This document shows positions 1 through 8,886 of a stretch of 64,000 nucleotides of DNA, piece after piece (positions within the stretch are counted from its first letter, which is position 1; each line of letters starts with the position of its first letter). This stretch comes from Oscillospiraceae bacterium. GTDB taxonomy: Bacteria > Bacillota > Clostridia > Oscillospirales > Ruminococcaceae. The position numbers and the translations under genes are program-made. The notes below the pieces were generated by a model. It had not been told where the DNA came from. It worked only from the letters and a program-made list of their open reading frames with translations, and did no database searches. The stretch covers positions 128,263 through 192,262 of the forward strand of contig JAUNSK010000003.1 of the NCBI GenBank assembly GCA_030539275.1, given 5' to 3'.

Positions 1-152
1 CAGGGCTTTCCGGTCGCCCTGCACCTTCGGATAGTCATTACTGCACTTTTGGATTTTTAAAATAATACGAAAGGAAGGAGATTGCTCTCTGCGGAGAGCA
101 GCAGGGCTTTCCGGTCACCCTGCACCTTCGGATAGTCATTACTGCACTTTGG
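1..152. repeat. Two 51-bp direct repeats
   Basis: Two near-identical copies lie at 1-52 and 102-152, about 101 bp apart. Each opens with CAGGGCTTTCCGGTC and ends with CATTACTGCACTTT; they differ by one G/A substitution and a one-base length change. Each copy can fold a small CAGGG/CCCTG hairpin, and the 49-bp spacer holds a GCTCTC/GAGAGC hairpin (84-99). No gene is seen in 1-203. The array may continue beyond the left edge. Function unknown. Confidence 0.7.
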
Positions 153-203
153 GAGAATAAGATATTTAAATTATAACTCAACGGGATGATTTTGTAAAGG
201 TGA

Positions 204-959
204 TTACCAGTTGTGTTCGGTGAGAAAGGAGAAGATGCGTTTTTCACGGTCGCGTTTGGTTGCAGGGTCGTATTTGCCGAGGTAGAGTTCGCCGTCTATT
301 CTGCCGTCGGCGAGGTAGAGGAGGCGGGTGGCACGGGCGGCGGCTTTGATGTCGTGAGTTACCATTACGATGGACTGGCCTTTGTTGTTGAGGTCTGTAA
401 ATATATCAAGAACCTGGGTTCCCATGGAGGAGTTAAGGGCTCCAGTAGGTTCGTCGCCGAAAATGACCTTTGCTCCGCCTATAAGGGCTCTGCCTATGGC
501 AATTCTCTGCTGCTGGCCGCCTGAGAGTTCGGATGGGTACTTGTTTTCGGAATCTGAAAGCTCGAGCATTTCAAGCAGCTCATGTGTTTTCTTGTTTATG
601 GCTTCCTTTTTGTCTGTACCGTAGCCGCAGTAGGCGATATTTTCAAAGGCATTGAGGTCCGGCAGAAGGTTCATACTCTGAAATACAAATGAAATGTCTT
701 TCTTTCTTACCATTGCTGTCTTTACCGGCGAGAGTTCTGATATTTCACTGCCAAGAAGATTTACTTTGCCGCTTGTCGGTTTATCCATTGTTGATATGTT
801 ATAAAGCAGAGTCGATTTTCCGCTTCCGGAGCTGCCCATTATGATCGTAAAATCTCCTTCATAGATCTCAAGATCGATATTCCTCAGTACGTTGTTTGAT
901 GTCTTTCCTGTTATAAAGCTCTTGCACAGTTTCTGAGTTTTTATAATTACGTTTTTCAT
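204..959 (-). CDS. ABC transporter ATP-binding protein (MacB/LolD type)
   Basis: A 251-residue cytoplasmic ATPase that powers the adjacent FtsX-type permease. Walker A is GSSGSGKST (about 42-50), the signature LSGGQQQR is near 145, Walker B VIFGDEPTGAL near 165, and the H-loop is VTHD. The pattern DEPTGAL and the Q-loop FQSMNLLP are typical of the MacB/LolD/FtsE-like subclass used for extrusion of peptides or lipoproteins rather than import. GAAGGGA sits four bases before the ATG. It follows the permease gene (stop at 971) with an 11-bp gap, so the two form one minus-strand operon with the permease first. No two-component system is adjacent, so the substrate cannot be guessed. Start and family are clear. 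Confidence 0.95.
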   Translation of the reverse strand: MKNVIIKTQKLCKSFITGKTSNNVLRNIDLEIYEGDFTIIMGSSGSGKSTLLYNISTMDKPTSGKVNLLGSEISELSPVKTAMVRKKDISFVFQSMNLLPDLNAFENIAYCGYGTDKKEAINKKTHELLEMLELSDSENKYPSELSGGQQQRIAIGRALIGGAKVIFGDEPTGALNSSMGTQVLDIFTDLNNKGQSIVMVTHDIKAAARATRLLYLADGRIDGELYLGKYDPATKRDREKRIFSFLTEHNW

Positions 960-970
960 ATTATCCCTTC

Positions 971-3271
971 CTATTCTTCCATGAGGTCTTTCGGCAGTAC
1001 CTTTTTAAGCGGAATCGAAAACAGCAGTGTTATGATGATTATTGCAAGTATCAGTATTCCTGTTACACCACATGTAATGGCTGTGTTGTAAATAAGTCCT
1101 TCTACACAGATCACACAAAAAAAGAATGCCTGCGAAAACAAAAGATGTACTGCAAGTGCAGCGGCAGCTGCTATAACAGTAAGTATCATTATTTTAAGAA
1201 GTCCGCGTATACAGATATATGAGTCTGTAAATCCCATAGCCTTCAGAATTCCGAACTGTCGTCTGTTTTCAAGGTTATTCATAAGCAGAAGATTTATTAT
1301 ATTCAGTACGCTGAACAGTGAAAATATTATTACAAGCATTGTTGTGAGAGGACCTGAAACTATCAGCAGTGCATTTATAGTACCGTCCAGAAATGACGGA
1401 CTGTCAGATATTTCGTAGTCAATGCCGTTTGCTTTGCAGTCATCTGTAAAATCCTCAATAGTTATGCCATCTGCGAGTTTAACATAAATACCGGTGTAGC
1501 CCGTATCGGTTGAGAAGTTTGTATACTCGTCACCATTCATCATCAGGCTTTTTCCCATATTGTACATGCTTGAATAAGTTCCGGTAATAAGATAGTCATT
1601 TGAATAGCTGTCATTTGATACAGAAAACCAGTCTCCTGTATCAAGACCCAGGGATCTCATAAATGAATACGACATGAGGATCTCATCATTTGCCTTCGGA
1701 TATCGTCCGTCAATCAGAGGAATGCCCATTGCTTTTTCGGACAGATCACTGCTTATGGTCAGATACACCTCATTCGGATTGAAGCTTTTGTCTGATGAAA
1801 GACCGACCATGCGTACATCATTGTTATAATATGTGTAGCTGACGACCATATCATTATCAGTCAGATAGTCCTCACACTTTTTATCACCTGTCATGATGAT
1901 CGCGTCATGCTCAGGAAGGGCGAACCATCTGCTTGTATTGTCTCCGAGCTTTTCTATTGAATAATTAACAGTCGAAAACATAAGTGACATATAGAAGGAA
2001 ACTATTAAAATGAGGATCGTCAGAATGCTTGCTTTCTTCCTGCGGAAAATATCATTGACCGCTGTTGAGAGAGGAGAGTAGGCATTTTTGATAAGTGATC
2101 TACCTATTTTGCTTTTTGTAGAGGCTGATTCAATTGAAAATGCTTCAACAGGTGTAATTTTTCTTATTTTCTTAAGTGAAAGCAGAATACCTGATGTAAG
2201 AAGCAAAATAAGCAGTACTGCGCAGCCGGCTGCTATATATACAGAAATGCTTGTTACCCTGAATTCACCGATATCACGCAGCACTGATGAGCAAAAGTAC
2301 TGGGCAAGCGGCATACTCAGAAAAATGCCTGCAGTTATTCCGGCACTTCCTGCGAAAAGAAAGCTTTTAAGGTAAAACCCTATGATCTGTGAGTTTGTAA
2401 ATCCAAGTGCCTTATATGTACCTATTGATCTGTATTCTTTCGACAGAGTAGAGGTAATAATAAAATTAATGATAACCAGTGATACTACAAATATGACCAG
2501 TGAAGCAATAATTCCGATACCTCCGAAAATATCGCTGATATATGAAATGCTCTGTCCTACATTTATTGAATTTGTCAGCTGAAATGCATTTTCTTTAAAT
2601 TCGTCCGGAAGCATCTTAAGGTACTCATCACATTCTACACTTGGGTCGCCGGTGTAAAATGATATGGACTGTGCAGGAGTTCCGCCGAATTTTTCTGCTG
2701 TTGCCCTGTTCATATAAAAAGGTGTCAGTCCCATCATAGGTGAAGGACATACAGGAACTGCAACGATACCGCTTACGGTAACATTAAGTGAACCGTCGTC
2801 ACCAAGCTGCAGTATGTCACCGACTTTTAAATTATTGGAATCAGCACATACACTGCATATCCAGATCTCATCATTACCGGGACATTTTTTCTTTTCACCG
2901 TCTGTTATTTCAATATTATAAATGAAGTTATCCACATCAGATATATAATTTACAACAGTTGCAAAGCTTCTTACTTTTTTGCTGCCTGAGTAAAAGCTTT
3001 TGTCAAGAATCGCTGCATCTGTGAACAGTATTTCTTTTGTGTCAGCCATCAGTTCATCTTGCCGGGAAAAATAATCATAGTCATAATTCCTGTCGACAAG
3101 AGCGACAATGCGCGGACAATTTTCGTATGAAGTGAAGTTTTTTGTGAAGATTTTTGTTTCTGCCACAAAGCATATGCATGCTGAGAAGATCGTCATGGTA
3201 AACATAAGCATAAGTCCGGTAAGCAGAAACTGAAATTTCTTTTTCTTAAGTTTTTTTAGCCACATATTCAT
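971..3271 (-). CDS. FtsX-like ABC transporter permease
   Basis: A 766-residue membrane protein, partner of the ATPase at 204-959. It has an N-terminal membrane anchor (about 14-36), a large extracytoplasmic MacB-type periplasmic core, three clustered transmembrane segments (about 255-370), a second extracytoplasmic domain, and three C-terminal segments (about 640-755). This two-FtsX-domain, 750-850-residue layout is standard for the MacB-like permeases of Clostridia. The sequence after each first helix carries the expected RSIGTYKALGFT and RQFGILKAMGFT coupling loops. The first ATG is only two bases from AAAGGAAC, so the third codon, also ATG (3265), is the better spaced start. Cargo is unknown. 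Confidence 0.93.
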   Translation of the reverse strand: MNMWLKKLKKKKFQFLLTGLMLMFTMTIFSACICFVAETKIFTKNFTSYENCPRIVALVDRNYDYDYFSRQDELMADTKEILFTDAAILDKSFYSGSKKVRSFATVVNYISDVDNFIYNIEITDGEKKKCPGNDEIWICSVCADSNNLKVGDILQLGDDGSLNVTVSGIVAVPVCPSPMMGLTPFYMNRATAEKFGGTPAQSISFYTGDPSVECDEYLKMLPDEFKENAFQLTNSINVGQSISYISDIFGGIGIIASLVIFVVSLVIINFIITSTLSKEYRSIGTYKALGFTNSQIIGFYLKSFLFAGSAGITAGIFLSMPLAQYFCSSVLRDIGEFRVTSISVYIAAGCAVLLILLLTSGILLSLKKIRKITPVEAFSIESASTKSKIGRSLIKNAYSPLSTAVNDIFRRKKASILTILILIVSFYMSLMFSTVNYSIEKLGDNTSRWFALPEHDAIIMTGDKKCEDYLTDNDMVVSYTYYNNDVRMVGLSSDKSFNPNEVYLTISSDLSEKAMGIPLIDGRYPKANDEILMSYSFMRSLGLDTGDWFSVSNDSYSNDYLITGTYSSMYNMGKSLMMNGDEYTNFSTDTGYTGIYVKLADGITIEDFTDDCKANGIDYEISDSPSFLDGTINALLIVSGPLTTMLVIIFSLFSVLNIINLLLMNNLENRRQFGILKAMGFTDSYICIRGLLKIMILTVIAAAAALAVHLLFSQAFFFCVICVEGLIYNTAITCGVTGILILAIIIITLLFSIPLKKVLPKDLMEE

Positions 3272-3427
3272 GTTCCTTTCTAAGTGATAATGCTATTGTA
3301 CATCGTATTTCTTACAATACTGCAACACAAATATAAATAAAGTATAACATGAAAATGAGAAAAATGTCTTTATTTTTGTTTTTAACTTCATAAGTATAAA
3401 CTCTCTGGTCTCATCATTCCCTGTAAA

Positions 3428-3456
3428 TTGACATCTTGTTTCAGGTATGATATACT
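3428..3456 (+). promoter_or_regulatory. Sigma-A promoter for the TerB/BrxD/helicase operon
   Basis: TTGACA (3428-3433), a 17-bp spacer and TATACT (3451-3456) lie about 70 bp before the GTG start at 3529. This is the only strong promoter-like match in the 3272-3528 gap. Confidence 0.75.
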
Positions 3457-3528
3457 TTATTTAAATATGTACAGATTAAGCTGATTATTTTGTATTATCA
3501 ACAGTATTTTTTGTCTGGAGGCGGCAGT

Positions 3529-5091
3529 GTGTCAGATGTCAATGAACTTATCAGCAAAATAGTAATGAGTATCAAAAGCAGAAACCCGGATAGCAGTGAT
3601 GCAAAGGTTTATCATGATGAACCTATAATCAAAACGGCCAGACAGCTGTCAAACTTTGTGCCGCCTGAGATAAAGAAAATGAAGCAGCTGGCAACAGGCT
3701 ATGATTATTATCAGCATTCACTTGAGTATCTCTTCTATAAGCAGGGAAAGCTTATGGAGGACTATGAGGATGATTATGAATTTCACGGGGAATTCAACAG
3801 ATATTTTCCGGATTATCAGTTTATGAACAATGATCAGCTCAGAGGATATTTTTCCTGGAGGACAAAGGTCAGACACGGAACCGTAGAAAAGACATGTACT
3901 TCGTTTGCATTTCTATATATTTATGAGCTGATAAATATGATCGGGGTAAAAACACCTGAAGAAGGCTTTGATACACTTGTTAAGTTTGCGGGACAATACA
4001 GGCAATTTGATGAACATATAGATTTTTATATGAGGATATGGCTGTGTGACTATGTTGTCTATTATAATCTTGACAGATCACTTCTGAATGAATATACTGA
4101 TACTGACTTTGACAGTGCACTTATGGTCCTTCTCTCTTACAGATCAAAGAGTGACGAGGAACTGTTTGATGCGATATCTCATCTTTCCTCATATAATATA
4201 ATCGGTTCAAAGTTCTTTAAACAGTATCCCGAAGTTGTAAAAAGCATAGTTTGTTCAGTTTTTAAAAGCATATCTGAGTACAGTGACAAAAACAGAAAGA
4301 GGAGCTACTGTGAAAAGCTGTTCGGAAACGGTACGTACAGTTCATACTATATGTTCAGCTCAGCTGTGTTTTATGACCATATCAAGTATCAGGACTATAA
4401 GTATGTAATAAATGATATTCACAGTTACAGATGTAAAAACGGCAACTGGGTCTGTGAAAAATATTACAGAAACCGCGGCAGATCAAAAGAGCTCGGGTCA
4501 GTACTCAAGGCAGTTGACTGTATGCTCAGGCAGAAGTATGAGTTCAGATATCCGCTTAAACAGGAAAAGACGACGAAGCTTCTGACCGGGATGATAGAAA
4601 AGGCAGCAGATGAATATATTGCCCTGCAGAAGAAAAATGCTGCACCGGTCATTGAAATAGATCTGTCAAAGCTTCAGGGCATCAGAAATTCGTCAGAAAT
4701 AATCAGAGACAAGCTTATAGTTGATGAAGAGGAGATCGTTTATTCCAAGGATATACTTAGTCAGCAGGAAAACGATCTCCCGAAAGTTACTCAGAAAGAG
4801 CCGGAACCCGGGTTAAATAATGAACAGCCTGAGATACCTTGTACGGACAAACAGGATGAAGCGGATCAGATCCTGAATGAAACAGAGTACAGGCTTATGC
4901 AATACCTTCTTTACGGCGGGGATTACAGTTCATTTATCAGACAAAAGGGCGAGATGCTCTCTGTGGTAATTGATTCTATAAATGAAAAGCTTTTTGATAT
5001 GTTTTCTGATACTGTAATAATGTTTGACGGTGATACGCCTGAGATCATTGAGGATTACACAGAAGAACTGAAAGGAATAGTAGCAAAATGA
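3529..5091 (+). CDS. TerB_N / TerB_C domain protein
   Basis: About 520 residues, soluble. The N-terminal half carries the TerB_N signature: a conserved PDYQFMNNDQLRGYFSW stretch followed by a basic turn and the helix FAFLYIYELINMIGV. After a charged, variable linker (about 385-450) the C-terminus (about 450-520) resembles TerB_C, with a late acidic EDYTEEL motif. TerB-family domains are helical proteins linked to tellurite/phage stress systems and proposed to act as metal-sensing or assembly modules. I place the start at GTG 3529, seven bases after GGAGG; an upstream in-frame TTG at 3490 has no ribosome site. The stop overlaps the next gene (ATGA), implying translational coupling to the BrxD-like ATPase. 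Exact role unknown. Confidence 0.85.
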   Translation: MSDVNELISKIVMSIKSRNPDSSDAKVYHDEPIIKTARQLSNFVPPEIKKMKQLATGYDYYQHSLEYLFYKQGKLMEDYEDDYEFHGEFNRYFPDYQFMNNDQLRGYFSWRTKVRHGTVEKTCTSFAFLYIYELINMIGVKTPEEGFDTLVKFAGQYRQFDEHIDFYMRIWLCDYVVYYNLDRSLLNEYTDTDFDSALMVLLSYRSKSDEELFDAISHLSSYNIIGSKFFKQYPEVVKSIVCSVFKSISEYSDKNRKRSYCEKLFGNGTYSSYYMFSSAVFYDHIKYQDYKYVINDIHSYRCKNGNWVCEKYYRNRGRSKELGSVLKAVDCMLRQKYEFRYPLKQEKTTKLLTGMIEKAADEYIALQKKNAAPVIEIDLSKLQGIRNSSEIIRDKLIVDEEEIVYSKDILSQQENDLPKVTQKEPEPGLNNEQPEIPCTDKQDEADQILNETEYRLMQYLLYGGDYSSFIRQKGEMLSVVIDSINEKLFDMFSDTVIMFDGDTPEIIEDYTEELKGIVAK

Positions 5092-6410
5092 AGATACCTA
5101 AAAGAATAGCATCAGCAGTAATAAATTCACTTAAGGGCGGAGTAGTTCCGAGAATAGGTCTGCCGTATATAACTGTCGGAAGGGAAACAGAGATAAATGC
5201 CCTTCTTCATGATGTTGATATAATAGCAGACGGAGGTGCATCTTTCCGCTTTATAGTCGGCAGATACGGAAGCGGCAAGAGCTTTTTGCTGCAGACTATC
5301 AGAAACTATGTAATGGACAGAAATTTTGTAGTAGTGGATGCTGACCTTTCACCTGAAAGAAGACTTCAGGGTACAAAGGGTCAGGGTCTGGCAACATACA
5401 AGGAGCTTATCAGAAATATGTCTACAAAGACAAGACCTGAGGGCGGTGCTCTGACTCTTATTTTAGACAGATGGATAAATTCTGTGCAAAACGATACCAT
5501 GACAGAGAGCGGACTTTCTCCTGATGATCCTGCATTCGGCAAAGAGGTGCAGAAGAAGATATATGAAGTTATAGGTTCTCTTAACGAAATGGTTCACGGC
5601 TTTGATTTTGCAAGGCTTCTGAGCGTTTACTACAAATCATATACTGACGGTGATGATGAGACCAAGTCTAAGGTTGTAAAATGGTTTCGCGGAGAATATG
5701 TAAATAAGACTGAAGCAAAATCAGAGCTTGGAGTCAACATTATTATCACAGATGATGACTGGTACGAATATATCAAGTTATTTGCAGTTTTCCTCAGGAA
5801 GGCAGGCTATAACGGACTCCTTATGCTGGTCGATGAGCTTGTAAATATCTATAAGATCCCTAACAGCATAACAAGACAGTACAACTATGAAAAGATACTT
5901 ACCATGTACAACGATACTCTTCAGGGTAAGGCAGGATATCTGGGCATAATTATGTGCGGTACACCGCAGTGTATAGAGGATACAAGGCGAGGGGTATACA
6001 GCTATGAGGCACTGAGATCACGTCTGGCTGAGGGAAGATTCGGCAGAGACAGTGTAAAGGATATGCTCGCACCGGTTATTAAGCTTCTGCCTCTTACAAA
6101 TGAAGAGATGCTTATCCTTATAGAAAAGCTGGCCGATATACATTCACAGCTGTTCGGCTATGAACAGAAGCTGAGTCAGGATGACCTTATAAGCTTTATA
6201 AAAATAGAATTCAGCAGGATAGGAGCGGACACAAAAATAACCCCGCGTGAGGTGATCCGTGATTTCATAGAGCTTCTCAATATCGTATATCAGAATCCAC
6301 AGATAAATGTAACGCAGCTGCTTACTTCAGAAGGGTTTGAATATGCAGGCAGTCAGTCATCAGATGATGAGTCAGCTGTCAGCGAGCAGTTTGCTGAGTT
6401 TGAAATATAG
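5088..6410 (+). CDS. BrxD-like P-loop ATPase (DUF2791 / BrxC_BrxD family)
   Basis: A 440-residue AAA-like ATPase. The N-terminus has the family pattern VPRIGLPYITVGRETEINAL followed by Walker A VGRYGSGKSF (about residue 60) and, further on, a Walker B-like LLMLVDELVNIY (about 245). Length and motif layout match BrxD, the small ATPase that accompanies the helicase BrxHI in type 2 BREX loci, and the DUF2791 ATPases associated with TerB_N proteins. The start codon overlaps the upstream TerB stop, and the helicase begins five bases downstream, so the three proteins are almost certainly made together. Likely an ATP-dependent DNA-associated switch or loader; the substrate is inferred. No pglX, pglZ or brxC is in the window. 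Confidence 0.88.
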   Translation: MKIPKRIASAVINSLKGGVVPRIGLPYITVGRETEINALLHDVDIIADGGASFRFIVGRYGSGKSFLLQTIRNYVMDRNFVVVDADLSPERRLQGTKGQGLATYKELIRNMSTKTRPEGGALTLILDRWINSVQNDTMTESGLSPDDPAFGKEVQKKIYEVIGSLNEMVHGFDFARLLSVYYKSYTDGDDETKSKVVKWFRGEYVNKTEAKSELGVNIIITDDDWYEYIKLFAVFLRKAGYNGLLMLVDELVNIYKIPNSITRQYNYEKILTMYNDTLQGKAGYLGIIMCGTPQCIEDTRRGVYSYEALRSRLAEGRFGRDSVKDMLAPVIKLLPLTNEEMLILIEKLADIHSQLFGYEQKLSQDDLISFIKIEFSRIGADTKITPREVIRDFIELLNIVYQNPQINVTQLLTSEGFEYAGSQSSDDESAVSEQFAEFEI

Positions 6411-6415
6411 GTGTC

Positions 6416-8653
6416 ATGATGAATATTTTTAACAGATATGCACCGTTTGTGCAGGACTTTATTTATCAGAACAACTGGGAGGCATTAAGGGCAATACAGG
6501 TTGCAGCCGGTGATGCCATATTCAATACAGATGATAATGTCCTTCTGTCAGCCTCAACCGCTTCCGGAAAAACAGAAGCGGCTTTTTTTCCGATACTGAC
6601 GCTTTTTTCAGAGGATATGCCGTCGAGTGTCGGCGCTGTTTACATCGGACCGCTGAAGGCACTTATAAATGACCAGTTCATGCGTCTGAATGATCTCTGT
6701 GATGAGGCTGATATTCCTGTATGGCACTGGCATGGCGACGTTTCACAGTCACACAAGAACAAGCTGCTCAAACATCCGTCAGGAATACTTCAGATAACGC
6801 CTGAGTCACTGGAAGCTATGCTTATCCATAAGCATGCTGCTATTTCAAAGCTTTTCGGAGACTTAAGATTTATTGTTATCGATGAGGTGCATTCACTCAT
6901 GCGCGGCGACAGGGGAGGACAGACTCTGTGCCTTATCGAACGTCTGTCAAAGCTTGCAGGGGTCAATCCGAGAAGAATAGGTCTGTCTGCAACAATAGGC
7001 GATCTTGAGACTACAGGTGAATTCCTTTCATCTGGTACAGGCAGAAAAACAGTTATTCCGAAGATAGAGAACAAGGGTATAAAATGGCGCCTGTCAATGG
7101 AACACTTTTATGTACAGGGAGCACAGTCAGCTGATTCGTCAAAAGATATCAGTGCACTCGGAGTCCTGGAAGAGCCGACAGACCAGGCACCTGTTAATGC
7201 TGATCCCGGGATCGGCTATATATTTGAACGTACCAGGGGTAAAAAGTGTCTTATCTTTGTAAATTCCAGAGAAGAATGTGAAGCCGTTACAACTACTCTC
7301 AGGCAGTACTGTGAGGCAAAGCATGAACATGATCGTTTCCTTATACATCACGGAAATCTGTCGGCTTCTTACAGGGAGACGGCTGAGGCTGTAATGAAGG
7401 ATGAGGATGCGTTCATGACTACAGTCACAACTGCCACTCTGGAACTCGGAATAGATATAGGACGTCTTGAGCGGGCTTTTCAGATAGATGCACCGTTTAC
7501 AGTATCGTCATTTCTTCAGCGGATGGGACGGACAGGCAGACGTGATCTTCCGCCGGAGATGTGGTTTGTAATGCGTGAAGAACAGCCTGAATCAAGGGCA
7601 ATGCTCCCTGAAACTATTCCATGGACACTTATTCAGGGAATAGCACTCGTTCAGCTGTACCTTGAGGAACGCTGGGTCGAACCGCCTAAACTGGACAGAC
7701 TTCCGTTCAGTCTGCTGTATCATCAGACAATGAGTACACTTGCTTCCTGCGGTGAGATGACGCCGGCACAGCTTGCATCACGAGTTCTGACACTCAGTTA
7801 TTTTCATCGTATCTCAGAGGATGACTATAAGGTACTGCTCAGGCATATGCTTGAAACTGATCATATCCAGCGTACTGAAAACGGCGGACTTATAACAGGA
7901 CTTGCAGGCGAGAGAATAACTAATTCATTCAAGTTCTATGCTGTATTTCAGGAGAATGAGGAGTATACGGTCAGATGGGGTTCGCAGGAGCTTGGAACTA
8001 TAGTAAAACCACCTCCGGCAGGTGAAAAGATAGCACTGGCAGGTCATGTCTGGGTAGTTGAGGAGGTTGATCATAAACGTCATCTTGTCTACTGTGAGCA
8101 GATAAAAGGAAAAGTTCCGGCATACTTCGGTGAATGTCCGGGAGATATAAATACTAAAATACTTGAACGCATGAGAGAAGTACTCGGTGAAACAAAATCG
8201 TATCCGTATCTCATGAAAAATGCTGTCTCAAGACTTGAACATGCAAGACATACGGCGAAAAATTCACACATATATGATGATCCGCTTATCAGTCTCGGCG
8301 GTGACATGTGGTGCCTGTTTCCGTGGCTTGGCTCATATGCTTTTCTTGCACTTGAACGTTTTATAAAGGTAAAATGTGCGCCTGTTCTGAAGATATCCGG
8401 AATGAATTCGTCAAGACCGTATTTTATCCAGTTTACAATGAAGGCTGACAGGGAGACATTTTTCAGTGTTATGTCAGAAATGGAAAAAGAGCCGCTGGAT
8501 CCGATGGAGCTTGTCTATCCCAGGGAGGTTCCGCTCTTTGAAAAATATGATGAATTTCTGCCCGTCAGTCTTGTCAAAAAGGGATTTGCATACGGAATAC
8601 TTGATATCGACGGGATGAAGGCCAGGATAAGAAGCTGGAAGAACATAGTCTGA
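6416..8653 (+). CDS. Lhr/BrxHI-like DEAD/DEAH-box helicase
   Basis: A 745-residue superfamily 2 helicase. Motif I is SASTASGKTEAAF (about 45), motif II is the DEVH box (about 160), motif III LSATIGD (about 190), and motif VI RMGRTGRRD (about 365), followed by an Lhr-like C-terminal extension of about 350 residues. This is the architecture of BrxHI and of helicases paired with DUF2791 ATPases. Two ATG codons (6416 and 6419) are possible starts; the ribosome site is weak, consistent with coupling to the upstream gene. It ends the operon before the hairpin at 8667. Likely acts on DNA in a defence or repair process together with the ATPase and TerB-type protein. Confidence 0.9.
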   Translation: MMNIFNRYAPFVQDFIYQNNWEALRAIQVAAGDAIFNTDDNVLLSASTASGKTEAAFFPILTLFSEDMPSSVGAVYIGPLKALINDQFMRLNDLCDEADIPVWHWHGDVSQSHKNKLLKHPSGILQITPESLEAMLIHKHAAISKLFGDLRFIVIDEVHSLMRGDRGGQTLCLIERLSKLAGVNPRRIGLSATIGDLETTGEFLSSGTGRKTVIPKIENKGIKWRLSMEHFYVQGAQSADSSKDISALGVLEEPTDQAPVNADPGIGYIFERTRGKKCLIFVNSREECEAVTTTLRQYCEAKHEHDRFLIHHGNLSASYRETAEAVMKDEDAFMTTVTTATLELGIDIGRLERAFQIDAPFTVSSFLQRMGRTGRRDLPPEMWFVMREEQPESRAMLPETIPWTLIQGIALVQLYLEERWVEPPKLDRLPFSLLYHQTMSTLASCGEMTPAQLASRVLTLSYFHRISEDDYKVLLRHMLETDHIQRTENGGLITGLAGERITNSFKFYAVFQENEEYTVRWGSQELGTIVKPPPAGEKIALAGHVWVVEEVDHKRHLVYCEQIKGKVPAYFGECPGDINTKILERMREVLGETKSYPYLMKNAVSRLEHARHTAKNSHIYDDPLISLGGDMWCLFPWLGSYAFLALERFIKVKCAPVLKISGMNSSRPYFIQFTMKADRETFFSVMSEMEKEPLDPMELVYPREVPLFEKYDEFLPVSLVKKGFAYGILDIDGMKARIRSWKNIV

Positions 8654-8666
8654 ATATAATAAAAAA

Positions 8667-8693
8667 AGGCTGCCGCATTTTTTGCGGCAGCCT
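8667..8693. terminator. Bidirectional terminator
   Basis: Perfect 11-bp stem AGGCTGCCGCA with a five-base loop. Read on the minus strand it is followed by seven T residues, so it is a strong terminator for the gene at 8887-10362; on the plus strand, after the helicase, the T-tract is weak. The rest of the gap up to 8886 shows no gene. Confidence 0.85.
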
Positions 8694-8886
8694 CGTCCTT
8701 GTAATCTTCTTTACCAGGAACTTTCTTTCCGTTAGTTATAAAGAGTTTGATCTTGGCTAAGGAAAGTGAGCGGTCAGTATGAGCTTTCTCATACAGCCTA
8801 TTAAATATTATATGATTAATATTTATTAACATATACTATTATAACATATAAGTAATTATTTGTCAATTAATATGAGTTTTTATTAT

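Noticed and set aside
1-152. CRISPR array
   Set aside because: Only two copies, repeat of 51 bp and spacer of 49 bp, no cas genes; the geometry is wrong.
3428-8653. A complete BREX or phage growth limitation system
   Set aside because: Only BrxD- and BrxHI-like proteins are present; no pglX, pglZ, brxC, pglW or brxL is in the window.
8515-8832. A 105-codon minus-strand frame spanning the helicase 3' end and terminator
   Set aside because: It runs through a strong terminator hairpin and overlaps the helicase; no ribosome site or domain.
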